Shown here in pieces: positions 7,459 to 14,882 of a stretch of DNA of 16,361 bases (the first letter of the stretch is position 1; each line of letters starts with the position of its first letter). The notes under the pieces were generated by a model. The model was not told the origin of the DNA. It was given only the letters and a program-made list of their open reading frames with translations, and did no database searches. The stretch is from contig DAOTZS010000098.1 of NCBI GenBank assembly GCA_034434335.1, positions 1 through 16,361 on the forward strand. The letters run 5' to 3'. The position numbers were made by a program, and so were the translations under genes. The DNA is from DAOTZS01 sp034434335 (GTDB lineage: Bacteria; Chloroflexota; Anaerolineae; CG2-30-64-16).

Positions 7459-8340
7459 ATGGAAGACAGGATTCGCATTGGTGTCATCGGTGGAAGTGGC
7501 ATCTACGACATGGCCCAACTTACCGATGTACGTGAGGTAGTGTTAGATACACCATTTGGCTTCCCATCCGATGCCTATGTAGTGGGTAAGATTGAGGGGC
7601 AGCCGGTTGCTTTTTTACCTCGCCATGGGCGAGGTCATCGCATCAGCCCAACCCGCCTGAACAGCCGGGCCAACATATTTGGCTTCAAGAAGTTGGGAGT
7701 AGAGTATCTCATCTCCATTAGCGCTTGCGGCAGCTTACAACCTCAATACCAACCTGGCGACATTGTAATACCGGACCAGATCTTTGATCGCACCCGGTTG
7801 CGTCCTCTCAGTTTCTTCGACGACCCGGAAGTTGGCACAGAAGGATTAGTTGTTCATGTTTCGGTCGCAGAACCATTTTGTGCCTTCTTGAGCAACATCT
7901 GCGCTGATGCTGTGGCAGCCACAGGTCACCGCGTCCACCGGGGCGGGACCTTTGTGGTAGTTGAAGGGCCGCGTTTCAGCACTAAAGCTGAAAGCCAGGT
8001 CTTCAAGCAGCTTGGATTTGCCATCATCGGTATGACCATTGTGCCAGAGGCTTTTCTGGCTCGCGAGGCGGGGATGAGCTATGCTACAATGGCTCATGTT
8101 ACCGATTACGATGTCTGGCACGAAACCGAAGCTCCGGTATCGGTCGAGATGGTGGTGCGTCAATTGTTAGCTAACGCCGAGGTGGCCAAGAACGCGGTGA
8201 TTAATGCCGTGCGGATGTTGCGTGATGCGCCTCCCTCCCCCTATACAGATGCACTCCGAGACGCGATCATTACTAATCGGGCGTTGATTCCGCCAACCGT
8301 GAAAGAACGTTTGGGTTTGCTTATTGGCAGGTATCTGTAG
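7459..8340 (+). CDS. mtnP: S-methyl-5'-thioadenosine phosphorylase
   Basis: A 293-residue member of the PNP/MTAP phosphorylase family (trimeric class). It starts with the phosphate-binding GVIGGSGIYD (8-17), followed by PRHGRGH (54-60), ISPTRLNSRANI, ISACGSLQPQYQPGDIVIPDQ, VVEGPRFSTKAES and MTIVPEAFLAREAG. The TDYD.W segment (MAHVTDYDVW) is typical of MTAP rather than guanosine/inosine PNP, which usually has Asn there. It cleaves methylthioadenosine from polyamine synthesis to adenine and methylthioribose-1-phosphate in the methionine salvage pathway. ATG 7459 has an ACGGAGG site 8 nt upstream. It lies 35 nt after the Hsp70 gene, so may share its transcript, although no functional link is evident. 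Substrate preference among MTA, inosine and guanosine is inferred from motifs only. Confidence 0.9.
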   Translation: MEDRIRIGVIGGSGIYDMAQLTDVREVVLDTPFGFPSDAYVVGKIEGQPVAFLPRHGRGHRISPTRLNSRANIFGFKKLGVEYLISISACGSLQPQYQPGDIVIPDQIFDRTRLRPLSFFDDPEVGTEGLVVHVSVAEPFCAFLSNICADAVAATGHRVHRGGTFVVVEGPRFSTKAESQVFKQLGFAIIGMTIVPEAFLAREAGMSYATMAHVTDYDVWHETEAPVSVEMVVRQLLANAEVAKNAVINAVRMLRDAPPSPYTDALRDAIITNRALIPPTVKERLGLLIGRYL

Positions 8341-8362
8341 TGGAGTGCTACGGTCAAGTCTC

Positions 8363-8435
8363 TTCGCGTAGCTGGCCTTGTGCTGGTTTTTGGTTTGGCG
8401 GTGTATGATGTTGTGTAGTGTACTGGCTACGCGAA
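8363..8435 (+). repeat. Inverted repeat in the mtnP-greA gap
   Basis: TTCGCGTAGC (8363-8372) and GCTACGCGAA (8426-8435) are perfect 10-bp complements separated by 53 nt. They lie in a 273-bp non-coding gap. There is no T-run after the second arm, so it is not an intrinsic terminator. It could fold at the 3' end of the mtnP transcript or be a protein-binding site; no family is recognised. Confidence 0.5.
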
Positions 8436-8487
8436 CCAGGGCTCATTTATATGCACGCCAAAGGCAAGTTCCTTGCTCACCTGGTAT

Positions 8488-8516
8488 TTGGATGTTCCCC
8501 AAACTCGGACTATAAT
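8488..8516 (+). promoter_or_regulatory. Promoter of greA
   Basis: A perfect -10 TATAAT (8511-8516) sits 17 bp after TTGGAT (8488-8493), which matches 4 of 6 bases of the -35 consensus. The predicted start near 8523 leaves a leader of about 90 nt before the greA ATG. Confidence 0.7.
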
Positions 8517-8527
8517 TTATCTAGAAC

Positions 8528-8549
8528 GGCCGTCTGTTCACTGACGGCT
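8528..8549 (+). promoter_or_regulatory. Hairpin at the 5' end of the greA leader
   Basis: GCCGTC (8529-8534) pairs with GACGGC (8543-8548) around an 8-nt loop, extendable by one G-U pair. It begins only a few bases after the predicted transcription start. It could stabilise the 5' end of the mRNA or modulate greA expression; the following AAGTTTATT is too weak to call a terminator. Confidence 0.4.
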
Positions 8550-8613
8550 AAGTTTATTGTAAGGGCACCTTCGTTAATCCCGGGGCAGACCGTAAGTCAG
8601 AGGCGAGAAGTTC

Positions 8614-9087
8614 ATGGCTGAGAGCAACCCCGTCTATCTCACCGCAGACGGCATAAAGAAGTTGCAGGAAGAACTGGATTACCTGATTAATGTTCGCCGG
8701 CCAGAGATTGCCCGTCTGATCGCTGAAGCGAAAGCGGACGGCGATGTGGCCGAAAATGCTGGTTACGAGGAAGCGAAGAATACCCAGGCGTTCGTTGAAG
8801 GGCGGATCCTCACTATTAAGAATCTCCTGGCCAACGCAGTAGAAATCAATGAAGGTGAGGGCAGAGATCTTGTTGAGTTGGGTTGCACAGTGACTATTCG
8901 CGATACGGCATCTGGTGGCGAGGAAACTTATACTATTGTTGGCTCTGCTGAGGTGGATCCCAGCAATGGCCGTATCTCGCTCCATTCTCCCATTGGCCAG
9001 GCTCTCATGGGACACCGCCGAGGTGATCGGGTCCAGGTGAAGACGCCAGGAGGGATGATAGAGTTTGAGATCGTTGGGATCTCCTGA
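8614..9087 (+). CDS. greA: Transcription elongation factor GreA
   Basis: 157 residues, the standard GreA length (E. coli 158). The N-terminal antiparallel coiled coil spans about 10-78 and carries the tip motif ADGDVAENAGYEEAK. D44 and E47 there correspond to the two acidic residues (D41/E44 in E. coli) that place Mg2+ in the RNA polymerase active site for cleavage of backtracked RNA. The C-terminal FKBP-like domain follows (LGCTVTIRD...GRISLHSPIGQALMGHRRGDRVQVKTPGG). ATG 8614 is preceded by a purine-rich AGAGGCGAG site. A strong promoter upstream and a terminator-like hairpin downstream make it look monocistronic, or weakly connected to lysS. Confidence 0.97.
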   Translation: MAESNPVYLTADGIKKLQEELDYLINVRRPEIARLIAEAKADGDVAENAGYEEAKNTQAFVEGRILTIKNLLANAVEINEGEGRDLVELGCTVTIRDTASGGEETYTIVGSAEVDPSNGRISLHSPIGQALMGHRRGDRVQVKTPGGMIEFEIVGIS

Positions 9088-9184
9088 CGCCCTTCTGGCA
9101 AAGCATCAGAATGCCATGGCAGGTTGAACGCGTCGCCTCCAAAGAAACTATCTGCAGACTTAGAAGTGCCTGCTTACCAGACTG

Positions 9185-9242
9185 AAAACCCGGTTTTCAT
9201 GCGCTGTTTGGAAAGCTGCGCGGGGAGAAGACCGGGTTTTTT
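9185..9242 (+). terminator. Intrinsic terminator or attenuator between greA and lysS
   Basis: A perfect 10-bp inverted repeat, AAAACCCGGT (9185-9194) and ACCGGGTTTT (9231-9240), runs into a six-base T-tract. The 36-nt loop contains a smaller GCGC/GCGC stem. It can end greA transcription. Because only 18 nt separate it from the lysS start codon, it must also lie within or at the edge of any lysS transcript. Confidence 0.8.
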
Positions 9243-9260
9243 GCGATCAGAGAGAGCATC

Positions 9261-10751
9261 GTGGACGAGACAAAGCTGAACGAACAACAACTGGTGCGCC
9301 GTGATAAACTGGCCGAGTTGCGCCGGCTGGGCATTGACCCCTACCCAGCACGGCTGCCACGCGTCCGTACCCATACGGCTGCCGAGGCGGTTGCTGCCTA
9401 CACACGTGGGGAGCTAGCCGATGGGCAAACTGTTACCCTGGTAGGCCGTCTGCTCACCTTGCGTGTGATGGGGAAAGCGTCCTTCGCCCATATCGAAGAC
9501 GGCAGCGGGCGTATCCAAATCTACATACGTCGCGACTTAGTGGGAGAGGAGTTCTACGATTCTTTCTTTAAGCGCCTGCTTGACCTGGGAGACTTTATCA
9601 GCGTTACCGGCACAATGTTCACCACCCGGACCGGTGAAATCACCTGTCAGGTTAGCGAACTGAGCTTGCTGAGCAAAGCCATTAATCCCCTGCCTGATAA
9701 GTGGCATGGTCTCCGAGACGTGGAGACTCGCTATCGTCAACGCTATGTAGACCTGCTGGCTAACCCAAAGGTGCGTGACATCTTTCGTATCCGGACCAGG
9801 ATAATTGCAGCCATTCGACGTTACCTTGACAGCAACGGGTTTCTCGAAGTTGAGACCCCTGTGCTCCAACCCATCTATGGTGGCGCAGCAGCACGGCCTT
9901 TCACCACCTACCATAACCAACTCGACCAGGAGCTCTTCCTGCGCATCAGCTTTGAGCTCTACTTGAAGCGGCTGTTGGTAGGAGGCTATGAACGAGTGTA
10001 TGAGATCGGCCGGGACTTCCGCAATGAGGGGATCAGTTTTAAGCACAACCCGGAGTTTACCCAGCTCGAGTTCTATGAGGCATATACTGACTACCAGGGT
10101 ATCATGCGGCGCACAGAAGAATTGATTGCCACGATCGCCGAAGAGGTAACCGGTGGGCTACGCATCACTTACAACGATCATGAGATTGACCTCACCCCGC
10201 CCTGGCGCCGTATCACGTTGCGCGAGGCTATTCGCCAGGTTACGGGAATTGACTATCTGGACTATCCTGACGCGGCCTCGCTTGCAGCAGCGATGCGCGC
10301 GATTGGCCATCAACCCGATCCCAGGTCTAACCGGGGAAAGCTGATCGATTCTCTCTTCAGTGCCCATGTCGAACCAACCCTGATTCAGCCCACCATAGTC
10401 ATGGATTACCCGGTGGAGATAAGCCCGTTGGCTAAGAGAAAGCCAGATGATCCATCTACCGTCGAGCGCTTTGAATACTTCATCGGTGGACTGGAACTGG
10501 GCAATGCTTTCTCGGAGCTCAATGACCCCTTCGATCAGTGGCAACGATTTATCGAACTACGTGCCGCGCTGGCTGGCGACGACGAAAGCGCACACCCTCT
10601 AGATGAGGATTTTGTGAACGCTCTTTGTTATGGCATGCCGCCAGCAGGAGGATTCGGCACGGGCATAGACCGTCTGACCATGCTTTTCACCAACCAAACC
10701 TCAATCCGCGAAGTCATCCTGTTCCCCCATCTGCGCTCCATTGGCGGGTAA
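9261..10751 (+). CDS. lysS: Lysyl-tRNA synthetase, class II
   Basis: 496 residues, normal for bacterial LysRS-II. It charges tRNA-Lys with lysine in the cytosol. The N-terminal OB-fold anticodon-binding domain covers about 50-160 (VTLVGRLLTLRVMGKASFAHIEDGSGRIQIYI). Motif 2 is FRNEGISFKHNPEFTQLEFYEAY (about 252-274; F-R-N-E-G with the class II arginine). Motif 3 is GGFGTGIDRLTMLF (about 463-476), followed by SIREVILFPHLR at the C-terminus. GTG 9261 gives a family-like opening (NEQQLVRRDKLAELRRLGIDPYP) and is preceded by AGAGAGAG. No T-box leader motif is visible upstream. The next gene starts 23 nt after the stop codon. Confidence 0.97.
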   Translation: MDETKLNEQQLVRRDKLAELRRLGIDPYPARLPRVRTHTAAEAVAAYTRGELADGQTVTLVGRLLTLRVMGKASFAHIEDGSGRIQIYIRRDLVGEEFYDSFFKRLLDLGDFISVTGTMFTTRTGEITCQVSELSLLSKAINPLPDKWHGLRDVETRYRQRYVDLLANPKVRDIFRIRTRIIAAIRRYLDSNGFLEVETPVLQPIYGGAAARPFTTYHNQLDQELFLRISFELYLKRLLVGGYERVYEIGRDFRNEGISFKHNPEFTQLEFYEAYTDYQGIMRRTEELIATIAEEVTGGLRITYNDHEIDLTPPWRRITLREAIRQVTGIDYLDYPDAASLAAAMRAIGHQPDPRSNRGKLIDSLFSAHVEPTLIQPTIVMDYPVEISPLAKRKPDDPSTVERFEYFIGGLELGNAFSELNDPFDQWQRFIELRAALAGDDESAHPLDEDFVNALCYGMPPAGGFGTGIDRLTMLFTNQTSIREVILFPHLRSIGG

Positions 10752-10774
10752 CACTAATCACAGCCGACGTTGCA

Positions 10775-12991
10775 ATGTCTGAACATCCACTTTACGTGGC
10801 CCTTATCTGGCACATGCACCAGCCATTATATCGCAACTTGCGCCGGCCTGGAGAGATCACCCTCCCTTGGGTTCGGCTCCATACGGCCAAAGACTACCTC
10901 CACATGGCTGAAGTACTGGCCCGCTATCCGGCCGTCCACATGACCATCAACATGGTACCGGTGTTAATAGAGCAAATAGTGGCCTGGGCTGAAGGGCACG
11001 CGTCAGACCGCCTAGCAAAAATCGCTGAGCAGGATGATCTAAGTGAGGACGATAAACACCTTATCCTGAACCTGGCCTTCAGCATCAACTGGGATCGGGT
11101 GATCCGGCGCTATCCGCGTTACGCGGAGCTGCTGGAACGCCGGCCCCAAGCCCTTGCCGACCCAAACACTTTCTCAACCTTCGATTACCGGGATCTCCTG
11201 GCCTGGTTCAACCTGGTCTGGATTGCACCTGACCGGCTGGAGCACGACCCAGCCCTGGCGGAGTTGGTGGCCAAGGGCCGTTCTTTTACCGTAGCCGATC
11301 TACAACTGATCCATGCCAAGCAAAGGGAAATAGCGGCCAATGTGCTGCCTCGTTACCAGGAGTTGATGGCCCAAGGACAGCTAGAGGTCACCACCAGCCC
11401 CTATTACCACCCAATTCTGCCCCTCTTGATCGACATCAGCTCTGCCCGACGGGCCAGCCCTGGCTTGCCCTTGCCGTCTCACCACTTCGAAGCCCCCGAA
11501 GATGCCGCGACTCAGTTACAACTGGCTGTCGCAGCCCACGCACGCTACTTCGGCACCCGGCCGGTTGGGCTCTGGCCACCCGAAGGTGCGGTCTCACCGG
11601 AGATACTACCTCAGGTCAACGCTGCCGGCTTCCTCTGGCTGGCCAGCGACGAGACCATCCTGGGCCTCAGCCTGGGCCAGCCTTTCATGCGCGATAGCAG
11701 TAATCTGGTCACTAACCCCCAGGCCTTGTACCAGCCCTACCGGGTGCTGGCTGGCGGCGAGCTGGGCCCTTACATTATCTTCCGCGATCATGAGTTGTCC
11801 GACCGCATCGGTTTCCTCTATCAGCACTTGCCGGCCGAGCAAGCAGCCGAAGACCTGATCTACCGCTTGTTGGAGATCCGCAACCGGCTCAATGATCCTC
11901 ATAACCCCTACTTGGTCAGTATTATCCTGGATGGTGAGAATTGCTGGGAGCACTACGAGCACAACGGAGATCCCTTCCTGAACGCCCTCTATACCCGCTT
12001 CAGCGAAAGGCCGGAATTGCGCACGGTTACCGTCACCGAATACTTGACGAAAATTGACCCTCATCCGGCAGGTACACTAGCCAGACTGGCTACGGGTTCC
12101 TGGATCGGGGGTGATCTCACAACCTGGATCGGGGACCCCGAACACAACCGGGCTTGGGAGCTCCTGGCACGCGCTCGATCTTATCTGATTCATGTTGAGG
12201 GAAAAGAACCCTCTCATCCCGGCCTGGAGAGAGCCTGGCAAGCTCTCTATGTGGCTGAGGGTAGCGACTGGTTCTGGTGGTACTCGCACCGCAACAGATC
12301 AGACCAGGATGCCGTGTTCGATCAACTCTTCCGGGACGCCCTGGCAGCCGTATATGAAGCGCTGGGCGAGGAGGTGCCAGCAGCGCTAGAGGAGCCAATT
12401 CAGCGCGTAGCGGCTGTTCAGCCCGAGTATCTCATCGTTGGCTACTGTACTCCCCCGCTGACGGGTGCCTCCTATGCGGGCGAGGCATGGGCTATGGCGG
12501 TCGCCCTCCAACCGGCCTCCACCTCCTCAGGCACCATGCAGCGCGCTGAAGCAGCGATCGAGCGGCTTTTTGTTGGCTACGATGCATATAACCTGTACCT
12601 CCGCCTGGAACTGCGCGACCGTCTTGATGACTACACCGTCTCCATATATCTTAGCGGCCCTCCGGGATCACCCACCAATCAGCGTGTCCGTGCCCGCTAT
12701 CCTGATCCCTCGTGGATCCCCTCAGGCCTGATGCTGGGCTGGTTGATCCAGCGTCTTCCCGGCCAACCCTCCCCTTTTCTGTACCGCGCAGCTGGCCAGG
12801 ACCAGTGGCTGTCAGTTTCCCCGCTACCGTATGCCTTTGGCGAGCGCGTCCTGGAGACCTCTATCTCCCTGAAGACGCTAGGGTTAGCAGCCGGCCAAGA
12901 GTTCAGACTCCTTGTAACCCTGGTCCAACGCGATGTAGTGACCGCCCAGCTCCCCGAACGGGGCATGGCGATATTGCGCCTGGGGCAGTAA
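10775..12991 (+). CDS. Glycoside hydrolase family 57 (alpha-glucan acting) with C-terminal beta domain
   Basis: About 738 residues. The GH57 signature order is visible. WHMHQPLY (about 10) is region 1. GLWPPEGAVSPE carries the presumed nucleophile E270. IILDGENCWEHY carries the presumed acid/base D386. W-rich LYVAEGSDWFWWYSH lies near 490-505. The last 170 residues form a predicted beta-sandwich resembling the C-terminal domain of GH57 amylopullulanase/glucodextranase-type proteins (LFVGYDAYNLYLRLELRD...VSIYLSG). No signal peptide, so intracellular; likely to act on glycogen, starch-like glucans or maltodextrins by a retaining mechanism. ATG 10775 is chosen because WHMHQP lies about 10 residues in, as is usual; the open frame begins at 10625 but overlaps lysS. 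The ribosome site is weak. Exact specificity (4-alpha-glucanotransferase, alpha-amylase or pullulanase) cannot be assigned. Confidence 0.88.
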   Translation: MSEHPLYVALIWHMHQPLYRNLRRPGEITLPWVRLHTAKDYLHMAEVLARYPAVHMTINMVPVLIEQIVAWAEGHASDRLAKIAEQDDLSEDDKHLILNLAFSINWDRVIRRYPRYAELLERRPQALADPNTFSTFDYRDLLAWFNLVWIAPDRLEHDPALAELVAKGRSFTVADLQLIHAKQREIAANVLPRYQELMAQGQLEVTTSPYYHPILPLLIDISSARRASPGLPLPSHHFEAPEDAATQLQLAVAAHARYFGTRPVGLWPPEGAVSPEILPQVNAAGFLWLASDETILGLSLGQPFMRDSSNLVTNPQALYQPYRVLAGGELGPYIIFRDHELSDRIGFLYQHLPAEQAAEDLIYRLLEIRNRLNDPHNPYLVSIILDGENCWEHYEHNGDPFLNALYTRFSERPELRTVTVTEYLTKIDPHPAGTLARLATGSWIGGDLTTWIGDPEHNRAWELLARARSYLIHVEGKEPSHPGLERAWQALYVAEGSDWFWWYSHRNRSDQDAVFDQLFRDALAAVYEALGEEVPAALEEPIQRVAAVQPEYLIVGYCTPPLTGASYAGEAWAMAVALQPASTSSGTMQRAEAAIERLFVGYDAYNLYLRLELRDRLDDYTVSIYLSGPPGSPTNQRVRARYPDPSWIPSGLMLGWLIQRLPGQPSPFLYRAAGQDQWLSVSPLPYAFGERVLETSISLKTLGLAAGQEFRLLVTLVQRDVVTAQLPERGMAILRLGQ

Positions 12992-13007
12992 ACGATAGGC
13001 CTCGAAT

Positions 13008-13035
13008 TTGCGTGCGGCGACTATTGGGCTATAAT
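13008..13035 (+). promoter_or_regulatory. Promoter of the cbiM operon
   Basis: A perfect TATAAT -10 box (13030-13035) lies 16 bp after a weak -35 TTGCGT (13008-13013). It is in the only gap (12992-13082) before the transporter operon. The weak -35 and the palindromes over the -10 and start region fit a repressor-controlled promoter. Confidence 0.6.
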
Positions 13036-13057
13036 TGCTCTTGCAATTGATTGCAAT
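13033..13057 (+). promoter_or_regulatory. Putative Fur-family (Nur-like) operator
   Basis: Two overlapping palindromes: AATTGC-TCTT-GCAATT (13033-13048) and TTGCAAT-TG-ATTGCAA (13041-13056). Both are built on the half-site ATTGC, which occurs four times in alternating orientation. The site covers the end of the -10 box and the expected transcription start, ideal for repression. The TTGCAA halves recall, from memory, the Nur nickel-uptake box of Streptomyces (TTGCAA-N5-TTGCAA), although the spacer here is 4 nt. A Fur-family gene lies at the end of the same operon. Confidence 0.6.
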
Positions 13058-13082
13058 AACGCCCAAATCCAAGGAGGCCCTG

Positions 13083-14039
13083 ATGCTGTACCGACCTGTG
13101 ATTATGCACATCCCTGATGGTTTCCTGTCCTTCGGCGTCGCCATGGTGCTGTGGGTTGTGGCTTTGGCGGTGGTTGGCTATGCTCTTAAACGTTCCCAAC
13201 AAGAACTGAGCGAACGCCAGGTGCCGCTCATGGGGGTTCTGGCGGCATGTATCTTTGCCGGACAGATGCTGAACTTCTCTGTTACGGGAGGCACTTCCGG
13301 ACACTTGATGGGGGCAGCCATTGCGACCATACTGCTGGGACCCTGGCCGGCCGTTCTGGTCTTGGCCTGTGTAGTGGGGATACAGGCCCTGATCTTCCAA
13401 GACGGTGGCTTACTGGCCCTGGGCGCAAACATCTTCAATATGGGCATTATCGGGGTTGCTGTTGCCTACTTCACTTACCGGACGGTGCTACGGCTGGTAC
13501 GCGGCAGGCGTTGGGGAGTTCTGGTTGCCGGATTCGCGGCGGGCTGGCTTTCCATCTTCGTTGCGGCGCTGGCGGTGGGCTTCCAACTCGCCCTTTCGGG
13601 TACATCCCCAGCTAACATCGCTATTCCTGCCATGGGCGGCATTCACGCCCTGATTGGCATCGGTGAAGGGTTGATCACGGCTGGAGCCCTGGCTTTCTTG
13701 TACATTACGCGTCGCGATCTGTTTGAGGCTCAAGCCAAGCAACCGGCAGCCGGCTGGGCCATATGGACCACAGGGCTGCTGATTGCTCTGCTCTTGGCCA
13801 TTGCCTCACCCCTGGCCTCTGCGCACCCCGACGGGCTGGAATGGGTGGCCGAACAACACGGCTTCCTGAGCCGGGCCCAGGGGCCACTCTACGAGCTCAT
13901 CCCCGACTACTTGCTGCCGGGGATTCCGAACGAGGTCATGGCCACTATTCTGGCCGGTGTTATAGGCTCGTTGATCGTCTTTGCCGTGGTGTTGGGGATG
14001 GGTTATGCTCGCCGTAAGCGTCAGGCCAGCACATCTTGA
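13083..14039 (+). CDS. cbiM: Cobalt/nickel ECF transporter substrate component, CbiM fused to a PDGLE (CbiN-like) domain
   Basis: 318 residues and highly hydrophobic. The N-terminal CbiM/NikM part (about 8-220) holds MHIPDGFLSFG, TGGTSGHLMGAAIATILLGPWPAVLVLACVVGIQALIFQDGGLLALGANIFNMG and several membrane helices. The C-terminal part holds one helix, then HPDGLEWVAEQHGF (248-261) and a final helix, matching the PDGLE domain usually found separately as CbiN/NikN. This is the metal-recognising membrane subunit of a type I ECF importer for Co2+ or Ni2+. AAGGAGG (13070-13076) lies 6 nt before ATG 13083, which decides that start. However, the metal-binding MHI motif of the family would begin at ATG 13104, seven codons later. 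First gene of the cbiM-Q-O operon. Confidence 0.92.
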   Translation: MLYRPVIMHIPDGFLSFGVAMVLWVVALAVVGYALKRSQQELSERQVPLMGVLAACIFAGQMLNFSVTGGTSGHLMGAAIATILLGPWPAVLVLACVVGIQALIFQDGGLLALGANIFNMGIIGVAVAYFTYRTVLRLVRGRRWGVLVAGFAAGWLSIFVAALAVGFQLALSGTSPANIAIPAMGGIHALIGIGEGLITAGALAFLYITRRDLFEAQAKQPAAGWAIWTTGLLIALLLAIASPLASAHPDGLEWVAEQHGFLSRAQGPLYELIPDYLLPGIPNEVMATILAGVIGSLIVFAVVLGMGYARRKRQASTS

Positions 14040-14078
14040 ACAACAGATGGACAGGGCGCTCAGACCAGCTCAACCGCT

Positions 14079-14882
14079 ATGACCCACGTATCATTTCTCG
14101 ACCCTTACCAGCCAAGGCCTAGCCCGGTTCACCACCTTGACCCGCGCGTTAAGTTGATATTGACGCTTTCCTTCATCCTGGCGACCACTCTTATCGCGCC
14201 TGGGGCGTGGCCGATCTACGTGCTGCTGCTGGCTCTTATACTGGCGGTTGAGATCGCTTCGGAGCTGGGAGTGGGGTTCGTCTGGCGGCGTTCAGCGTTG
14301 GCCTTGCCCTTTGTAGGCGCGGCCGTGCCTATTATTTTCAGCGCGCGCGGGACCGCGCTTTTTTCAGTGCCGTTGGGGCCATGGCTGCTGACGGTGACTC
14401 AGGCAGGAGTAGAGCGGTTCATAAGCATTTTGCTCAAGTCCTGGCTCTCAGTGCAGGCAGCAGTGTTGCTGGCGAGCACTACTACCTTTCCTGATCTCTT
14501 GTTGGCCATGCGTGGGGTGAGAATGCCGCGTCTATTAGTGGCCATTATTGGCCTGATGTGGCGCTATCTGTTTGTGCTGGCTGATGAGGCCCTACGACTG
14601 CTGCGCGCCCGTGCGGCGCGCAGCAGTCAGCTCCCGACCTCTGGACGACAAGGCGGCGGTAGCCTGGCATGGAGAGCGCGCGTGACCGGAGGGATGGCAG
14701 GCAACTTGTTCCTGCGTTCCTTCGAGCGTGCTGACCGCATCTATGGGGCCATGGCCTCACGTGGCTATGACGGTGAAGTGCGTGCACTCTCTATGTCACC
14801 CCTTACCCCTGCTGCCTGGCTGGCCATGGTGCTGGGGTTGCTAATACTCAGCTTACTGGTCGTACTTAGCTACTTGCTATGA
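14079..14882 (+). CDS. cbiQ: Energy-coupling factor transmembrane protein CbiQ
   Basis: 267 residues, normal for EcfT/CbiQ. The opening HHLDPRVKLILTLSFILATTL is typical. Several membrane helices follow, then cytosolic coupling helices containing RARAARSS (about 176-183) and AMASRGYDGEVR (about 224-235), the two Arg-Gly/Ala motifs that engage the ATPases. It transmits ATP hydrolysis from CbiO to CbiM. It lies 39 nt after cbiM, without a strong ribosome site, and its stop codon overlaps the cbiO start (ATGA at 14879-14882). A perfect 13-bp inverted repeat lies inside the gene over the first coupling motif. No frame disruption is seen. Confidence 0.92.
   Translation: MTHVSFLDPYQPRPSPVHHLDPRVKLILTLSFILATTLIAPGAWPIYVLLLALILAVEIASELGVGFVWRRSALALPFVGAAVPIIFSARGTALFSVPLGPWLLTVTQAGVERFISILLKSWLSVQAAVLLASTTTFPDLLLAMRGVRMPRLLVAIIGLMWRYLFVLADEALRLLRARAARSSQLPTSGRQGGGSLAWRARVTGGMAGNLFLRSFERADRIYGAMASRGYDGEVRALSMSPLTPAAWLAMVLGLLILSLLVVLSYLL
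14596..14628 (+). repeat. Perfect 13-bp inverted repeat within cbiQ
   Basis: GACTGCTGCGCGC (14596-14608) and GCGCGCAGCAGTC (14616-14628) are exact complements with a 7-nt loop (CCGTGCG). The predicted RNA hairpin is very GC-rich. It covers the LLRARAARSSQ codons of the coupling region. No T-run follows, so it is not a terminator. Confidence 0.85.

Noticed and set aside
7617..7635. 8-bp inverted repeat ACCTCGCC/GGCGAGGT inside mtnP
   Set aside because: It encodes the conserved PRHGRG active-site motif. The T-run precedes rather than follows the stem, so it is not a terminator; probably coincidental.
8418..8621. A 67-codon open frame upstream of greA
   Set aside because: It contains the greA promoter, overlaps the greA start in another frame, has no ribosome site and shows no protein-like character.
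9088..9260. T-box leader before lysS
   Set aside because: The conserved T-box sequence (AGGGTGG-type) and specifier architecture are absent and the region is too short for a full T-box.
9537..10046. A 169-codon reverse-strand open frame
   Set aside because: It is fully antisense to the catalytic domain of lysS, whose motifs are intact; a codon-bias shadow.
10625..10774. 50-codon N-terminal extension of the GH57 gene
   Set aside because: It overlaps the lysS C-terminus in another frame, including motif 3, and GH57 homology begins just after ATG 10775.
12992..13082. Cobalamin riboswitch upstream of cbiM
   Set aside because: The gap is only 91 nt and is filled by promoter and palindromes; there is no room for a B12 riboswitch and no B12-box motif is seen.
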